Assembly (NCBI RefSeq): GCF_020866845.1
Contig: NZ_CP086594.1
Location: 1,054,001 to 1,118,000 of the forward strand
DNA: 64,000 nucleotides
Direction of reading: 5' to 3'
Source of the DNA: Sphingomonas radiodurans
Lineage (GTDB): Bacteria; Pseudomonadota; Alphaproteobacteria; Sphingomonadales; Sphingomonadaceae
In this document: piece after piece, positions 7,557 to 15,782 of the stretch
Layout of the letters: each line of letters opens with the position of its first letter
Position numbering within the stretch: the first letter of the stretch is position 1
Notes under the pieces: model-generated
Seen by the model: only the letters and a program-made list of their open reading frames with translations
What the model was told of the DNA's origin: nothing
Database searches by the model: none
Translations under genes and position numbers: made by a program

Positions 7557-8843
7557 TCAATCGAGGATGTGCATCCAAAGCGGTTCGCCCGCGAGGCTCT
7601 GCGACCCACGCAACCGCTCCAACGCGGCCGCAACATTCGCCTCCGGCGCTTCGTGCGTAACGATCGCCACCAGTGCGGTGCCATCGGCCGCAGCGCCGCG
7701 CTGGATCAGGCTTTCGATCGAGACATTAGCGTCGCGCATCGCCGCGGCGATCTCTGCCAGCACGCCGACACGATCGGCAACAGTGAATCGCAAATATGCC
7801 CGTCCACGTCGCTCGCCGGCAGTTGCGGCTGGCGCGTCAGACAGCGCAGCGGCCGGCATTGCATATGGCGGCCCGAATTCACCGCGCGCAATGTCAATCA
7901 GGTCGGCGACGACAGCGCTAGCGGTCGGGCCGTCCCCAGCGCCCGCACCCTGAAACAACAGTCGACCAACGAAATTGCCTTCCGCGACAACTGCATTGGT
8001 CGATCCGGTGACATGAGCCAGCGGATGATCTTGCGGCACCAGATGGGCATGGACGCGCTGGAACAGCCCGCTCGCGCCAGCCTCCGCAATCCCGACAAGC
8101 CGCACGCGATAGCCAAGCGCCGCCGCCTCCGCGATGTCTGCGGCAATCACGTGGCGGATGCCGCTCGCCGCCACCGAACCGAACGCCGGCTTCGTCCCGA
8201 ACGCGATCGACGACAGGATCGACAATTTATGCGCCGCGTCGATCCCATCGATGTCGAACGAGGGATCGCTTTCGGCAAATCCAAGCGCCTGCGCCTCGGC
8301 CAGAACGTCAGCGAAGTCGCGCCCCTCCGCCTCCATCTTGCTCAGGATGAAATTGCACGTCCCATTCAGGATGCCGTAGACGCGCGCGATCACATTCGCG
8401 GCGGCGCCCTCGCGCAGCCCCTTGATCACCGGAATGCCGCCAGCGACCGCCGCTTCAAACTTCAGCGGCGCACGCGCGGCCTCAGCCGCGGTCGCAAGCT
8501 CGAACCCGTGGTGCGCCAACATCGCCTTGTTTGCCGTCACCAGTCCCTTGCCCGCTGCCAGCGTCGCCCGCGCGAGCGCCAGCGCCGGCCCATCGGCGCC
8601 GCCAACCAGCTCGACCACTACATCAGCATCGCAGCGCGCGAGCGCACTCGTGTCGTCGACCCATTCGAACCGATTGATATCGACACCGCGATCCTTGCTG
8701 CGATCGCGCGCGGAGACGGCGACGAGCTCGATTGGCCGGCCGGCGCGCCGCGTGATCAGCTCGCGATTAGTGTCCAGAACGCGGATCACCCCCCCGCCGA
8801 CCGTCCCCAGCCCCGCCAGTGCCACCCGCAATGCGTCCGCCAT
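7557..8843 (-). CDS. hom: homoserine dehydrogenase
   Basis: NAD(P)-dependent reduction of aspartate semialdehyde to homoserine, the branch point to threonine and methionine. The 428-residue protein has an N-terminal Rossmann motif GLGTVGGGV, the family signature ILNGTCNFILSKME near residue 170, the catalytic region SDPSFDIDGIDAAHKLSIL, and a C-terminal ACT domain from about residue 350 (RVGVLAEIAAAMRDANVSIE), which normally senses threonine. ATG at 8843 is chosen over a TTG four codons upstream because a GGGGAC element precedes it. A strong inverted repeat lies 37-73 bases upstream. Confidence 0.95.
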   Translation of the reverse strand: MADALRVALAGLGTVGGGVIRVLDTNRELITRRAGRPIELVAVSARDRSKDRGVDINRFEWVDDTSALARCDADVVVELVGGADGPALALARATLAAGKGLVTANKAMLAHHGFELATAAEAARAPLKFEAAVAGGIPVIKGLREGAAANVIARVYGILNGTCNFILSKMEAEGRDFADVLAEAQALGFAESDPSFDIDGIDAAHKLSILSSIAFGTKPAFGSVAASGIRHVIAADIAEAAALGYRVRLVGIAEAGASGLFQRVHAHLVPQDHPLAHVTGSTNAVVAEGNFVGRLLFQGAGAGDGPTASAVVADLIDIARGEFGPPYAMPAAALSDAPAATAGERRGRAYLRFTVADRVGVLAEIAAAMRDANVSIESLIQRGAAADGTALVAIVTHEAPEANVAAALERLRGSQSLAGEPLWMHILD

Positions 8844-8879
8844 CACCGTCCCCAAATCATCGCGCCGCTCGCGACTAAG

Positions 8880-8916
8880 GGCTTGATCGACACGTGTCGA
8901 CCGCGGCGATCAAGCC
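8880..8916. promoter_or_regulatory. large inverted repeat with nested palindrome upstream of hom
   Basis: GGCTTGATCG (8880-8889) and CGATCAAGCC (8907-8916) are perfect 10-base arms. Between them, and partly overlapping the first arm, TCGACACGTGTCGA (8887-8900) is a perfect 14-base palindrome. The element lies directly upstream of hom on the minus strand. It may be a repressor site or a leader structure; which cannot be told from sequence alone. Confidence 0.4.
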
Positions 8917-8919
8917 GTT

Positions 8920-9061
8920 TCGGAGGAATAACGACGAATCTCACCCTTTCGGGGGATGCGGGCCCGTCCTGTTGCGATCATCAGGTCACCGCGACCCAAG
9001 CCCGTGATCTTCACGGGTGACTGCCCGGCGACTTCTTAAAAAGGGTCGCCGGGCGTTTTTT
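8920..9061 (+). ncRNA. candidate small RNA ending in an intrinsic terminator
   Basis: This plus-strand stretch lies between hom and pspC, both on the minus strand, and has no convincing reading frame. It contains a perfect hairpin, CCCGTGA-tct-TCACGGG at 9001-9017, and ends in a strong rho-independent terminator pointing rightwards. A terminator with no gene in front of it suggests a small RNA. The 5' end is not defined, and no known RNA family was recognised. Confidence 0.35.
9023..9061 (+). terminator. rho-independent terminator
   Basis: Stem GCCCGGCGAC (9023-9032) and GTCGCCGGGC (9045-9054), 10 perfect pairs with a 12-base loop, followed by G and six T residues. The T-run is only on the plus strand, so it ends a plus-strand transcript, although both flanking genes are on the minus strand. 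Its T-run touches the stop codon of pspC. Confidence 0.75.
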
Positions 9062-9362
9062 ATGCGGCCTTCGCGTAGATCATGCCGTCGTCCTGCTCCA
9101 CGGCCGCCTGCGATGCCGGCAGAGCGATCACCGGCTCTTCATGCTTGCGTGCCCGGGCGTTCGGAAAAGCGAGCCGCGACACGAGAACGACGAGCCCAAG
9201 CGCCAGATAGCCGATCACGACGCCTACCGGCTGAATCACAAACGCCGTGCCGAGCACAAGCCGCAGCCAAAGCGGATTGAACCCGAAGTCCTCGCCCAGC
9301 GCATTGCAGATGCCGAGCAAATTGTCCTTGGGGGCGGCAAGCGGCTTGGTTGCGGTCGTCAT
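9060..9362 (-). CDS. PspC-domain membrane protein
   Basis: A small protein of 100 residues with the PspC domain: DNLLGICNALGEDFGFNP, then a hydrophobic segment (VLGTAFVIQPVGVVIGYLALGLVVL) that spans the inner membrane. PspC proteins take part in the phage-shock response to inner-membrane stress, usually with PspA and PspB; neither gene is next to it. A sigma-54-like promoter stands about 50-70 bases upstream, the type of promoter that drives psp genes in enteric bacteria. It could equally be a solitary PspC-domain protein with another membrane-stress role. Confidence 0.82.
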   Translation of the reverse strand: MTTATKPLAAPKDNLLGICNALGEDFGFNPLWLRLVLGTAFVIQPVGVVIGYLALGLVVLVSRLAFPNARARKHEEPVIALPASQAAVEQDDGMIYAKAA

Positions 9363-9413
9363 CGTCTTGGCTCCGGCTATGCAGCAGATAATGCTGCCTG
9401 ATGCAGCTACCTG

Positions 9414-9430
9414 TGCAGTATCTATGCCAA
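9414..9430 (-). promoter_or_regulatory. sigma-54-type promoter upstream of pspC
   Basis: Read on the minus strand this is TTGGCATAGATACTGCA, with the invariant GG (-24) and GC (-12) exactly 10 bases apart, close to the consensus TGGCAC-N5-TTGC. The start point would fall about 40 bases before the pspC start codon. Further upstream, TGACG-aaggatac-CGTCA (9459-9476) is an inverted repeat that might be an activator site. The rpoN gene itself is in this window. Confidence 0.55.
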
Positions 9431-9578
9431 GCCTCTTTACCTCTATTTTTCAGTAGTTTGACGAAGGATACCGTCAGGACGCCTCCCCGGCACACCGAAT
9501 AGTCGGCTACATTATGGTGGATTGCGCCAACTGGATCCCCGCTTGCGCGCCGGCAATATTCTGCAACACCTAGGGATC

Positions 9579-11546
9579 ATGACCGCCACGACGAAGCCGA
9601 TCGCCGAACTCACGCTGCGCGGCGTGCTGCTCGGCGGGATCATCACGCTGCTGTTCACCGCCGCGAACGTATACCTCGGCCTCAAGGTCGGGCTGACCTT
9701 CGCGACGTCGATCCCAGCCGCGGTGATCTCGATGGCGATCCTGCGGAATTTCAGTGACTCGACGATCCTCGAAAACAACATCGTCCAGACCATCGCGAGT
9801 GCAGCCGGCACGCTGGCCGCGATCATCTTCGTGCTCCCTGGGTTGGTGATCATCGGCTGGTGGCAGGGCTTCCCGTTCCTCCTCACCGCCGGAATAACCG
9901 GGCTCGGCGGCGTGCTCGGCGTCATGTTTTCGGTGCCGCTGCGCCGTGCGTTGGTGGTCGACAGCGACCTTCCGTATCCCGAAGGCCGCGCCGCCGCCGA
10001 AGTGCTCCAGGTCGGCTCCGGCTCGCGCGAGGGCGCCGCCGAGAGCGCGGCGGGGCTGCGCCTACTCGTCGCGGGCAGCCTCGCCTCCGCGGGCTTTGCG
10101 ATCCTCACGCAGATGAGGCTCGCCGCAGCCGAGGCCTCGACCTGGTTTCGCGTCGGCAGCGGCGCGACCGGCCTTTCCGGCGGGCTGTCGTTCGCGCTGT
10201 TCGGTGTCGGCCATCTGGTCGGTCTGTCGGTCGGTCTGGCGCAGCTTGTCGGGCTGATCACCGCCTGGTTCATCCTGCTGCCGATCCTCACCGCGGCGCA
10301 GCCGATGCCGGGTGAGGTCGAGACGTGGGCGAGCACGATCTTCCGACAGGACGTGCGCTTCTTCGGCGCCGGTGTGATCGGCGTCGCCGCGGTTTGGACG
10401 CTCCTGCGGATCGCGCGCCCGGTGATCGGCGGCGTTACCTCCGCGCTCGCATCGAGCCGCGCCCGCCATGCCGGTGAGGCGCTCGCGCTCGAGGAACAGG
10501 ATCTGCCGATCGGCGTCGTTGCCGGCATTTCGGCCGCGCTGCTGGTGCCGATCGGATGGCTGATGTGGAGTATCGCCAGCGTCGGACCGATCGCCGGTTC
10601 GGCCGCGATCCTCGTCGCCGGTGCGCTCGTGTTCGTCGTCGTGATCGGGCTAATGATCGCGACTGTCACCGGCTATATGGCCGGCCTGATCGGTGCGTCC
10701 AACTCGCCCGTCTCGGGTATCGGCATCCTGGCGGTCATCGCCGCGTCGCTCCTACTGGTCGGCCTGTTCGGGCGCGATCTGCCGCCGGACACCACCGCCG
10801 CACTTGTTGCATACGCGCTGATCGTAACCGGTCTCGTCTTCGGCATCGCGACGATTGCCAACGACAATCTGCAGGATCTCAAGACCGGTCAGCTCGTGGG
10901 CGCGACCCCGTGGAAGCAGCAGGTCGCGCTGGTGATCGGCGTGATCTTCGGTTCGATCGTGGTGCCTCCAGTACTCGATCTGCTCAACACCGCCTTCGGC
11001 TTCGCCGGTACGCCCGGCGCCGGGCCGAACGCACTAGCTGCGCCGCAAGCGGGGCTTATATCGTCGTTAGCGAAGGGCGTGCTCGGCGGCGACCTCAACT
11101 GGACGATGCTGCGCTGGAGCGCGCTCGCCGGGGTGATCTTCATCGCGCTCGACGAAGTGCTCGGCCGCGCTGGGCGGATGCGCTTGCCACCACTCGCAAT
11201 CGGCATCGCCATCTATCTGCCGATGGCCGTGATCCTGCCCGTCGTGCTCGGCGCGCTCGTCGGTGCAGCCTATGATCGCTGGTCGGATCGAACCTCCGAC
11301 CCCGAGCTGGCGCGCCGCATGGGCACGCTGACTGCTACCGGCATGATCGTCGGCGAGAGCCTGTGGGGTGTCGCCTTCGCCGGCATCGTCGCCGCGTCAG
11401 GCACCAATGCGCCGCTGGCGGTCGTCGGCGACGGCTTCGCACCGGTAGCCCTGATCGGCGGGACGATCCTGTTCCTCGGGCTGATTGGCTGGCTCTACCG
11501 CGGCACCCGCGCCGCCGCGCTCACATCCGCTCGAGCAACTTCTTGA
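9579..11546 (+). CDS. OPT-family oligopeptide transporter
   Basis: A polytopic inner-membrane protein of 655 residues. It opens with ELTLRGVLLGGIITLLFTAANVYLGLKVG, the hallmark of the OPT family, followed by DLPYPEGRAAAEVLQ near residue 130, also typical. About 14 to 16 hydrophobic segments can be counted. OPT proteins take up small peptides or metal chelates by proton symport; the substrate is not known here. ATG at 9579 has a weak TAGGGA just upstream and aligns with the usual family start; the frame is open to 9522. Its 3' end overlaps the end of the convergent GH130 gene by 26 bases. Confidence 0.9.
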   Translation: MTATTKPIAELTLRGVLLGGIITLLFTAANVYLGLKVGLTFATSIPAAVISMAILRNFSDSTILENNIVQTIASAAGTLAAIIFVLPGLVIIGWWQGFPFLLTAGITGLGGVLGVMFSVPLRRALVVDSDLPYPEGRAAAEVLQVGSGSREGAAESAAGLRLLVAGSLASAGFAILTQMRLAAAEASTWFRVGSGATGLSGGLSFALFGVGHLVGLSVGLAQLVGLITAWFILLPILTAAQPMPGEVETWASTIFRQDVRFFGAGVIGVAAVWTLLRIARPVIGGVTSALASSRARHAGEALALEEQDLPIGVVAGISAALLVPIGWLMWSIASVGPIAGSAAILVAGALVFVVVIGLMIATVTGYMAGLIGASNSPVSGIGILAVIAASLLLVGLFGRDLPPDTTAALVAYALIVTGLVFGIATIANDNLQDLKTGQLVGATPWKQQVALVIGVIFGSIVVPPVLDLLNTAFGFAGTPGAGPNALAAPQAGLISSLAKGVLGGDLNWTMLRWSALAGVIFIALDEVLGRAGRMRLPPLAIGIAIYLPMAVILPVVLGALVGAAYDRWSDRTSDPELARRMGTLTATGMIVGESLWGVAFAGIVAASGTNAPLAVVGDGFAPVALIGGTILFLGLIGWLYRGTRAAALTSARATS

Positions 11547-12831
11547 TCTCGACAAAAGCGAACCCGACCGAGCTGTCCGCGATGCCATACGGCATGAACA
11601 ATTTGTCGCCGTGCCGCATCGCGCCGCAGGTGTAGACCACGTTGGGCACATAGCCCTCGCGGTCCTGATCGGCGGCGGCAAGGATCGGCTCCTTCGTTCG
11701 GCCCAGCACCTTCGAGGGATCGTTCTTGTCGAGCAGCGCCGCGCCAATCGAATATTTCCGCATTGCACCAACGCCATGCGTCAGCAGCAGCCAGCCTTCG
11801 TCGATCTCGATCGGCGGCCCGCAATTGCCGATCTGCACCAGCTCCCACGGATGCACCGGAGTCAGGATCAGCTCGCCGTCGTCCCAATGATCGAGCCGAT
11901 CTGACCGCAGCAGATAAAGGTTCTCACCATCCTGCCGCCCGATCGACAGATAGTCGCCGCCCACCTTGCGCGGGAATAGGGCGATGCCCTTGTTGCGTGC
12001 CGCCGTGCCCGTCATCGGCACCAGATCGAACGCACGGAAATCGCGCGTACGCAGCAATTCGGATTGAATCTTCGCGCCGTTATACGCGGTATAGGTGCCG
12101 AGCCATTCGACCGCGCAGTCATCGTGCGTGAAATGCACCAGGCGCAGATCCTCAAGCCCCTTCGACTGCGCTTCGGTGATCGGAAAAATCACTGTGCCAG
12201 ACAGCGTCGAATCGCGGTGGCGATGCACCGTGATCGGGCCGCTCGGCGTTTCGTCACCGTCTATCGCCGGCGCGTCGGCAGCGGTCGCGAACGGTGGCTC
12301 TGGCGCAAGCTTCAGCTGATTCTCATTCGTTATGATGCCCTCGCGAAACGCGACGGACGAGATATGCCCCTCCCCCACCGCGCGTAGGCTCATCAGGATA
12401 CGCTGCGAGCCCTCCGGCATCCCTGACTGGTCATGGTGCGGCACTACGCTCGGGTTCATCAGCGCGGCGGCGGCATAGCTGTATTCGTGGCAGAAATAGG
12501 CGCCGATCAGCTGCCGCTTCTCATCGCCGATATCCACGTCGTCCAGCCCGTGCTGCCCGGCGATCTCTTCGTACCGCGTCATGAACACGCGCCGCGTCTG
12601 CCAATGCCGCGCCTCGAAGTCCTTGAGCACTGCGGCTAATTGCTCGCTCGCCTGCACCGGCGACATGGCGAGCACTTCCTCGACCATTCGTGCCGCTCGG
12701 CGCTGCCCCTGGCCATTCATGGCCGACCAGGCGATATGAAAAGGCCGCACCACCACGCGCGAAGGGTCGGCGTACAGCCGAAGCTGGTGATTGAACAAGT
12801 CCAAGGAAAGCTGCCTCGCGTTGGCGTCCAC
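11521..12831 (-). CDS. glycoside hydrolase/phosphorylase family 130 protein
   Basis: A 436-residue protein resembling GH130, the five-bladed beta-propeller family of mannoside phosphorylases and hydrolases. Repeated blade segments are visible, for example SKGLEDLRLVHFTHDDCAV, KNKG-type strands and the closing GYVPNVVYTCGAMRHGDKLFMPYG. There is no signal peptide, so it is intracellular. The first 150 residues form a helical extension not needed for the propeller. GTG at 12831 is the likely start, 26 bases after a glycosyltransferase hybrid gene with which it should form an operon. Together they could make or recycle a mannose-containing oligosaccharide; that is inference. Confidence 0.75.
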   Translation of the reverse strand: MDANARQLSLDLFNHQLRLYADPSRVVVRPFHIAWSAMNGQGQRRAARMVEEVLAMSPVQASEQLAAVLKDFEARHWQTRRVFMTRYEEIAGQHGLDDVDIGDEKRQLIGAYFCHEYSYAAAALMNPSVVPHHDQSGMPEGSQRILMSLRAVGEGHISSVAFREGIITNENQLKLAPEPPFATAADAPAIDGDETPSGPITVHRHRDSTLSGTVIFPITEAQSKGLEDLRLVHFTHDDCAVEWLGTYTAYNGAKIQSELLRTRDFRAFDLVPMTGTAARNKGIALFPRKVGGDYLSIGRQDGENLYLLRSDRLDHWDDGELILTPVHPWELVQIGNCGPPIEIDEGWLLLTHGVGAMRKYSIGAALLDKNDPSKVLGRTKEPILAAADQDREGYVPNVVYTCGAMRHGDKLFMPYGIADSSVGFAFVEIKKLLERM

Positions 12832-12857
12832 ACGTCACACGCCGAGGCAAGCGGGGC

Positions 12858-15125
12858 TTACGCGACGGCGCGCCCAGTTCCTGCCACGCCTTTGGAGGTT
12901 TTTGAAAGCCCCGAAATCGCGCAGCTCGACAATTGCAGTGCCAAAATCGACTCCGCACCCTGGTTGCGATTGAGCCCCGTCGGCATCAACCCGTCGAAAC
13001 AGCCGCCGTCCTGCGCCGTCGCCAGCGGCAGGTCGAGCTCGTTGTGCCCAAGATACCAACCATAGGCACGCATCGCTTCCTCGCGCCAAACATCGTCGCC
13101 CGTCGCAGCGTAAGCGGCGCAACAGGCGTCAATCGTCGCTTGCGCTTCGAGCGGTTGCTGATCGAACGGCAGCGGCTCGGAATAGATTCTACTGAAGCTC
13201 TCCGAACCAATCGCGCGAAAACGCCCGTCCGGGCTCTTCTGCTTGCTCAACACCCAGGCCAGCGTTTCGAGGCCGCACTCGATCACATCCTGCCGACCAA
13301 TCGCCATACCGGCGCGGATCAGCGCCTCGGGCAAGCGGGCGTTGTCGTACGCCAGCACCACCTCGAACCATGTCCAGTCCGGCCGCCGTGCGGCGCACAG
13401 CAAGGCTAAATGCTGGTCCGGGAAACGCTCAAGGATCGATCGCGCCAATTGATGCCCGGGCGTAACCTCGAGCATCGCCGCGGCGCCCATCATCGCAAAC
13501 GACTGCGCGCGAGGGCTGCCCAACTCAAATGCCAGGCTCGCCGTCATGTCGAACATCATCGTCGCCCAGTCGCGATGCTTGCGCGATCGTGCGTCGCGAG
13601 CCGTAACGCCAAGCGCCCACAGCGTCCGCCCGTTCGAATCTTCCGAACCAACGTCCTCGCACCACGTGCGATCGAAGTTCATGAAGTTGCGGAAGCGGCG
13701 CTGGTCCGGATTCCAAGCATATTGCACGAACGATGCGTAGATCGTCGTCCACTTGTCGCGAACCACCTCGTCAAGATCGTCGATCGCCGACATCAGGATC
13801 AGCGCGCGGGCATTGTCGTCGATACAATAGCCATGGCGACGATCGGGCACCGAATAGATCGAATGCTGCAACATGCCCGTCGCGTCGCTCATCCGCTCGA
13901 CCGCCGCGATGTCGGGCGCCATCGGCTTGATCACCGAGGCAGCGGCGATCCGTTTGGGTTTTGCGCTGACGATAAGTTCGATTTCGGCCATGGCTCGCTC
14001 CGCAACCCGTGACCAAGTCATCGTGCGACCCCGAGCGTAGGCACGCGACGACAGCCGTGAGCGATTGCGCTCACTGCCAAGCAAATCATTGATCTCGCGC
14101 GTGAACGCGGCTGAGTCGCGGAAATCGACCAACACACCATGGCCGTCGGCGAGGATCTCGGTCGCATGGACATACGGCGTCGAAATAACCGCCTTCCCGA
14201 CCCCTACCGCATACGACAGCGTCCCGCTCGTGATCTGCGCCGGATTGAGATACGGCGTGACGTAGATGTCAGCGGCCTGAAGATAGTCGATCAGATCGTC
14301 TTGCTCGACGAAGGCATCGATGAAGGACAGGTTGCCCGCGACACCCTTCTCGCGCGCCAATGCCTTCAGGCTGTCGCGATACTTCTCGCCCTCATGCGCC
14401 ACTAGATTAGGATGAGTCGCACCTAGTACGACATACATCGCGTCGGGATGCTGAGCTACGACCCCCGGCAATGCCTCGATCACGGTCTCGATGCCCTTGC
14501 CAGGCGCGAGCAAACCGAAGGTCAGGATTACCTTGCGTCCCTCCCAGCCGAAGCGGGGCTTGAACACTTGGGGGTCCGCAAAAACACGGTCCGGCACGCC
14601 ATGCGGAATGTTGACGATCGAGCGCGGATTGGCGCCGTAAATTCGGGTCAGGATCTCGCGACCACGCTCGGCCATCACCACGACTTTCGCAGCGCGGCGA
14701 AGCAAACCTTCCATAACCGCACGCTCGTCCGCGCTGGGTTTTTCCAGGATCGTATGAAGCGTCACGATCAGCGGCAAGGTTGTCCGATCGAGCAGCGCGA
14801 GAATATGCTCGCCTGCCGCGCCGCCATAGATGCCATATTCGTGCTGCACCCAGATCGCCTGCGCGCCCGAGGTTTCAATTTTCCGCGCCGTATCGAGATA
14901 AGCCAAGCGATCGTCTTGGGGAATTGTGCCCGTCACAGCGGCTGGGTAATCATACCGGCCGGGATGATCGTCCATCGCATATACATCGACCTTCAGGTCG
15001 GGGTAGCGATCGGTCAGAGCATTGAACGTGTCGGTCGTGAACGTCGCGAGCCCACATTTGCGCGGCAGAAAATTGCCGATCAGGGCAATACGCGTAACGT
15101 TATTCAGTGCGATCGACTGTTCCAT
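12858..15125 (-). CDS. GT4-type glycosyltransferase with C-terminal helical-barrel domain
   Basis: A 755-residue two-part protein. Residues 1 to about 400 are a GT-B glycosyltransferase: N-terminal RIALIGNFLPRKCGLATFT, then LLAPGKGIETVIEAL and the donor-binding TPYLNPAQITSGTLSYAVGVGKAVIST. Residues 430-740 resemble an (alpha/alpha)6 glycosidase-like barrel: YCIDDNARALIL, DSNGRTLWALG, AYDNARLPEALI and DGGCFDGLMP. No signal or membrane segment is seen. It lies directly upstream of the GH130 gene (26-base gap). The joint architecture suggests synthesis and trimming of a mannoside or similar glycan, but donor and acceptor are unknown. A near-match to an EcfG promoter lies upstream (15180-15204). 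Confidence 0.8.
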   Translation of the reverse strand: MEQSIALNNVTRIALIGNFLPRKCGLATFTTDTFNALTDRYPDLKVDVYAMDDHPGRYDYPAAVTGTIPQDDRLAYLDTARKIETSGAQAIWVQHEYGIYGGAAGEHILALLDRTTLPLIVTLHTILEKPSADERAVMEGLLRRAAKVVVMAERGREILTRIYGANPRSIVNIPHGVPDRVFADPQVFKPRFGWEGRKVILTFGLLAPGKGIETVIEALPGVVAQHPDAMYVVLGATHPNLVAHEGEKYRDSLKALAREKGVAGNLSFIDAFVEQDDLIDYLQAADIYVTPYLNPAQITSGTLSYAVGVGKAVISTPYVHATEILADGHGVLVDFRDSAAFTREINDLLGSERNRSRLSSRAYARGRTMTWSRVAERAMAEIELIVSAKPKRIAAASVIKPMAPDIAAVERMSDATGMLQHSIYSVPDRRHGYCIDDNARALILMSAIDDLDEVVRDKWTTIYASFVQYAWNPDQRRFRNFMNFDRTWCEDVGSEDSNGRTLWALGVTARDARSRKHRDWATMMFDMTASLAFELGSPRAQSFAMMGAAAMLEVTPGHQLARSILERFPDQHLALLCAARRPDWTWFEVVLAYDNARLPEALIRAGMAIGRQDVIECGLETLAWVLSKQKSPDGRFRAIGSESFSRIYSEPLPFDQQPLEAQATIDACCAAYAATGDDVWREEAMRAYGWYLGHNELDLPLATAQDGGCFDGLMPTGLNRNQGAESILALQLSSCAISGLSKTSKGVAGTGRAVA

Positions 15126-15179
15126 CCTCTGATGCCTTCACTGCTACAAATGCCTTGTTCACAAGACATTCAGCAACAT

Positions 15180-15204
15180 AACGAGCAAAACCCAAGTTAG
15201 TTGC
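15180..15204 (-). promoter_or_regulatory. weak EcfG-like promoter
   Basis: On the minus strand: GCAAC, 16 bases, CGTT, one mismatch from the EcfG consensus (GGAAC). It lies 55-79 bases before the start of the glycosyltransferase hybrid gene. The mismatch is at a normally conserved base, so this is a possibility only. Confidence 0.25.
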
Positions 15205-15244
15205 GTCTCCAACACCACGCAGGAATGCGCATCAACAATCCCGA

Positions 15245-15688
15245 TCAACCACGCCCGCGGTAGGACGGCACACCCTGATCGGGCACCCAAACACCTACTG
15301 GTGCTGCACCCGTCTGCCAGAAAACATCGATTGGGATGCCGCCGCGCGGGTACCAATAGCCGCCGATCCGCAGCCACACCGGCGCCATCTCCGCGACCAG
15401 TCGCACGCCGATGCCAACGGTGCAATCCTCGTGAAACGCCGCATGGTTGCGGAAGCTACCCAGGAATAGCTTGAGCGATTTCGACTCAACGATGGTCGCG
15501 CCGGGCACATAATCGATGACGATATGCGCGAAATCCGGCTGTCCCGTCACCGGGCATAGCGACGTGAATTCCGGCGCGACGAAGCGCACCAGATAGTCGC
15601 GGCCCGGCCGTGGATTGGGCACATAATCGAGCACCGCCTCGTCGGGCGTGGCTGGCAGCGAAGAATGTTGGCCGAGGTGAAGCGTCAT
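15245..15688 (-). CDS. queF: NADPH-dependent 7-cyano-7-deazaguanine reductase
   Basis: Reduces preQ0 to preQ1 in queuosine biosynthesis. The 147-residue unimodular form has the signature [14 protein letters not shown], which supplies the catalytic cysteine (CP) near residue 45, and the QueF motif [15 protein letters not shown] just after. The C-terminal [13 protein letters not shown] is also typical. The gene stands alone, divergent from sseA across 94 bases, with no other queuosine gene in the window. Confidence 0.95.
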   Translation of the reverse strand: MTLHLGQHSSLPATPDEAVLDYVPNPRPGRDYLVRFVAPEFTSLCPVTGQPDFAHIVIDYVPGATIVESKSLKLFLGSFRNHAAFHEDCTVGIGVRLVAEMAPVWLRIGGYWYPRGGIPIDVFWQTGAAPVGVWVPDQGVPSYRGRG

Positions 15689-15782
15689 TCTCGCCAGATA
15701 GGGTCGTGCTGGCGATCACGCTAGCCGCACCCGGCCGCAACGCCGGCTTCGACAAGCCGGCCGCACCCGCTATGAGAGCGAA

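Noticed and set aside
7569..9020. 483-codon plus-strand frame opposite hom
   Set aside because: Antisense shadow; hom motifs are intact on the minus strand.
8920..9061. SAM-II or other riboswitch for hom
   Set aside because: The CTTAAAAAGG stretch recalls a SAM-II element, but the required pseudoknot stems could not be drawn and the terminator faces away from hom.
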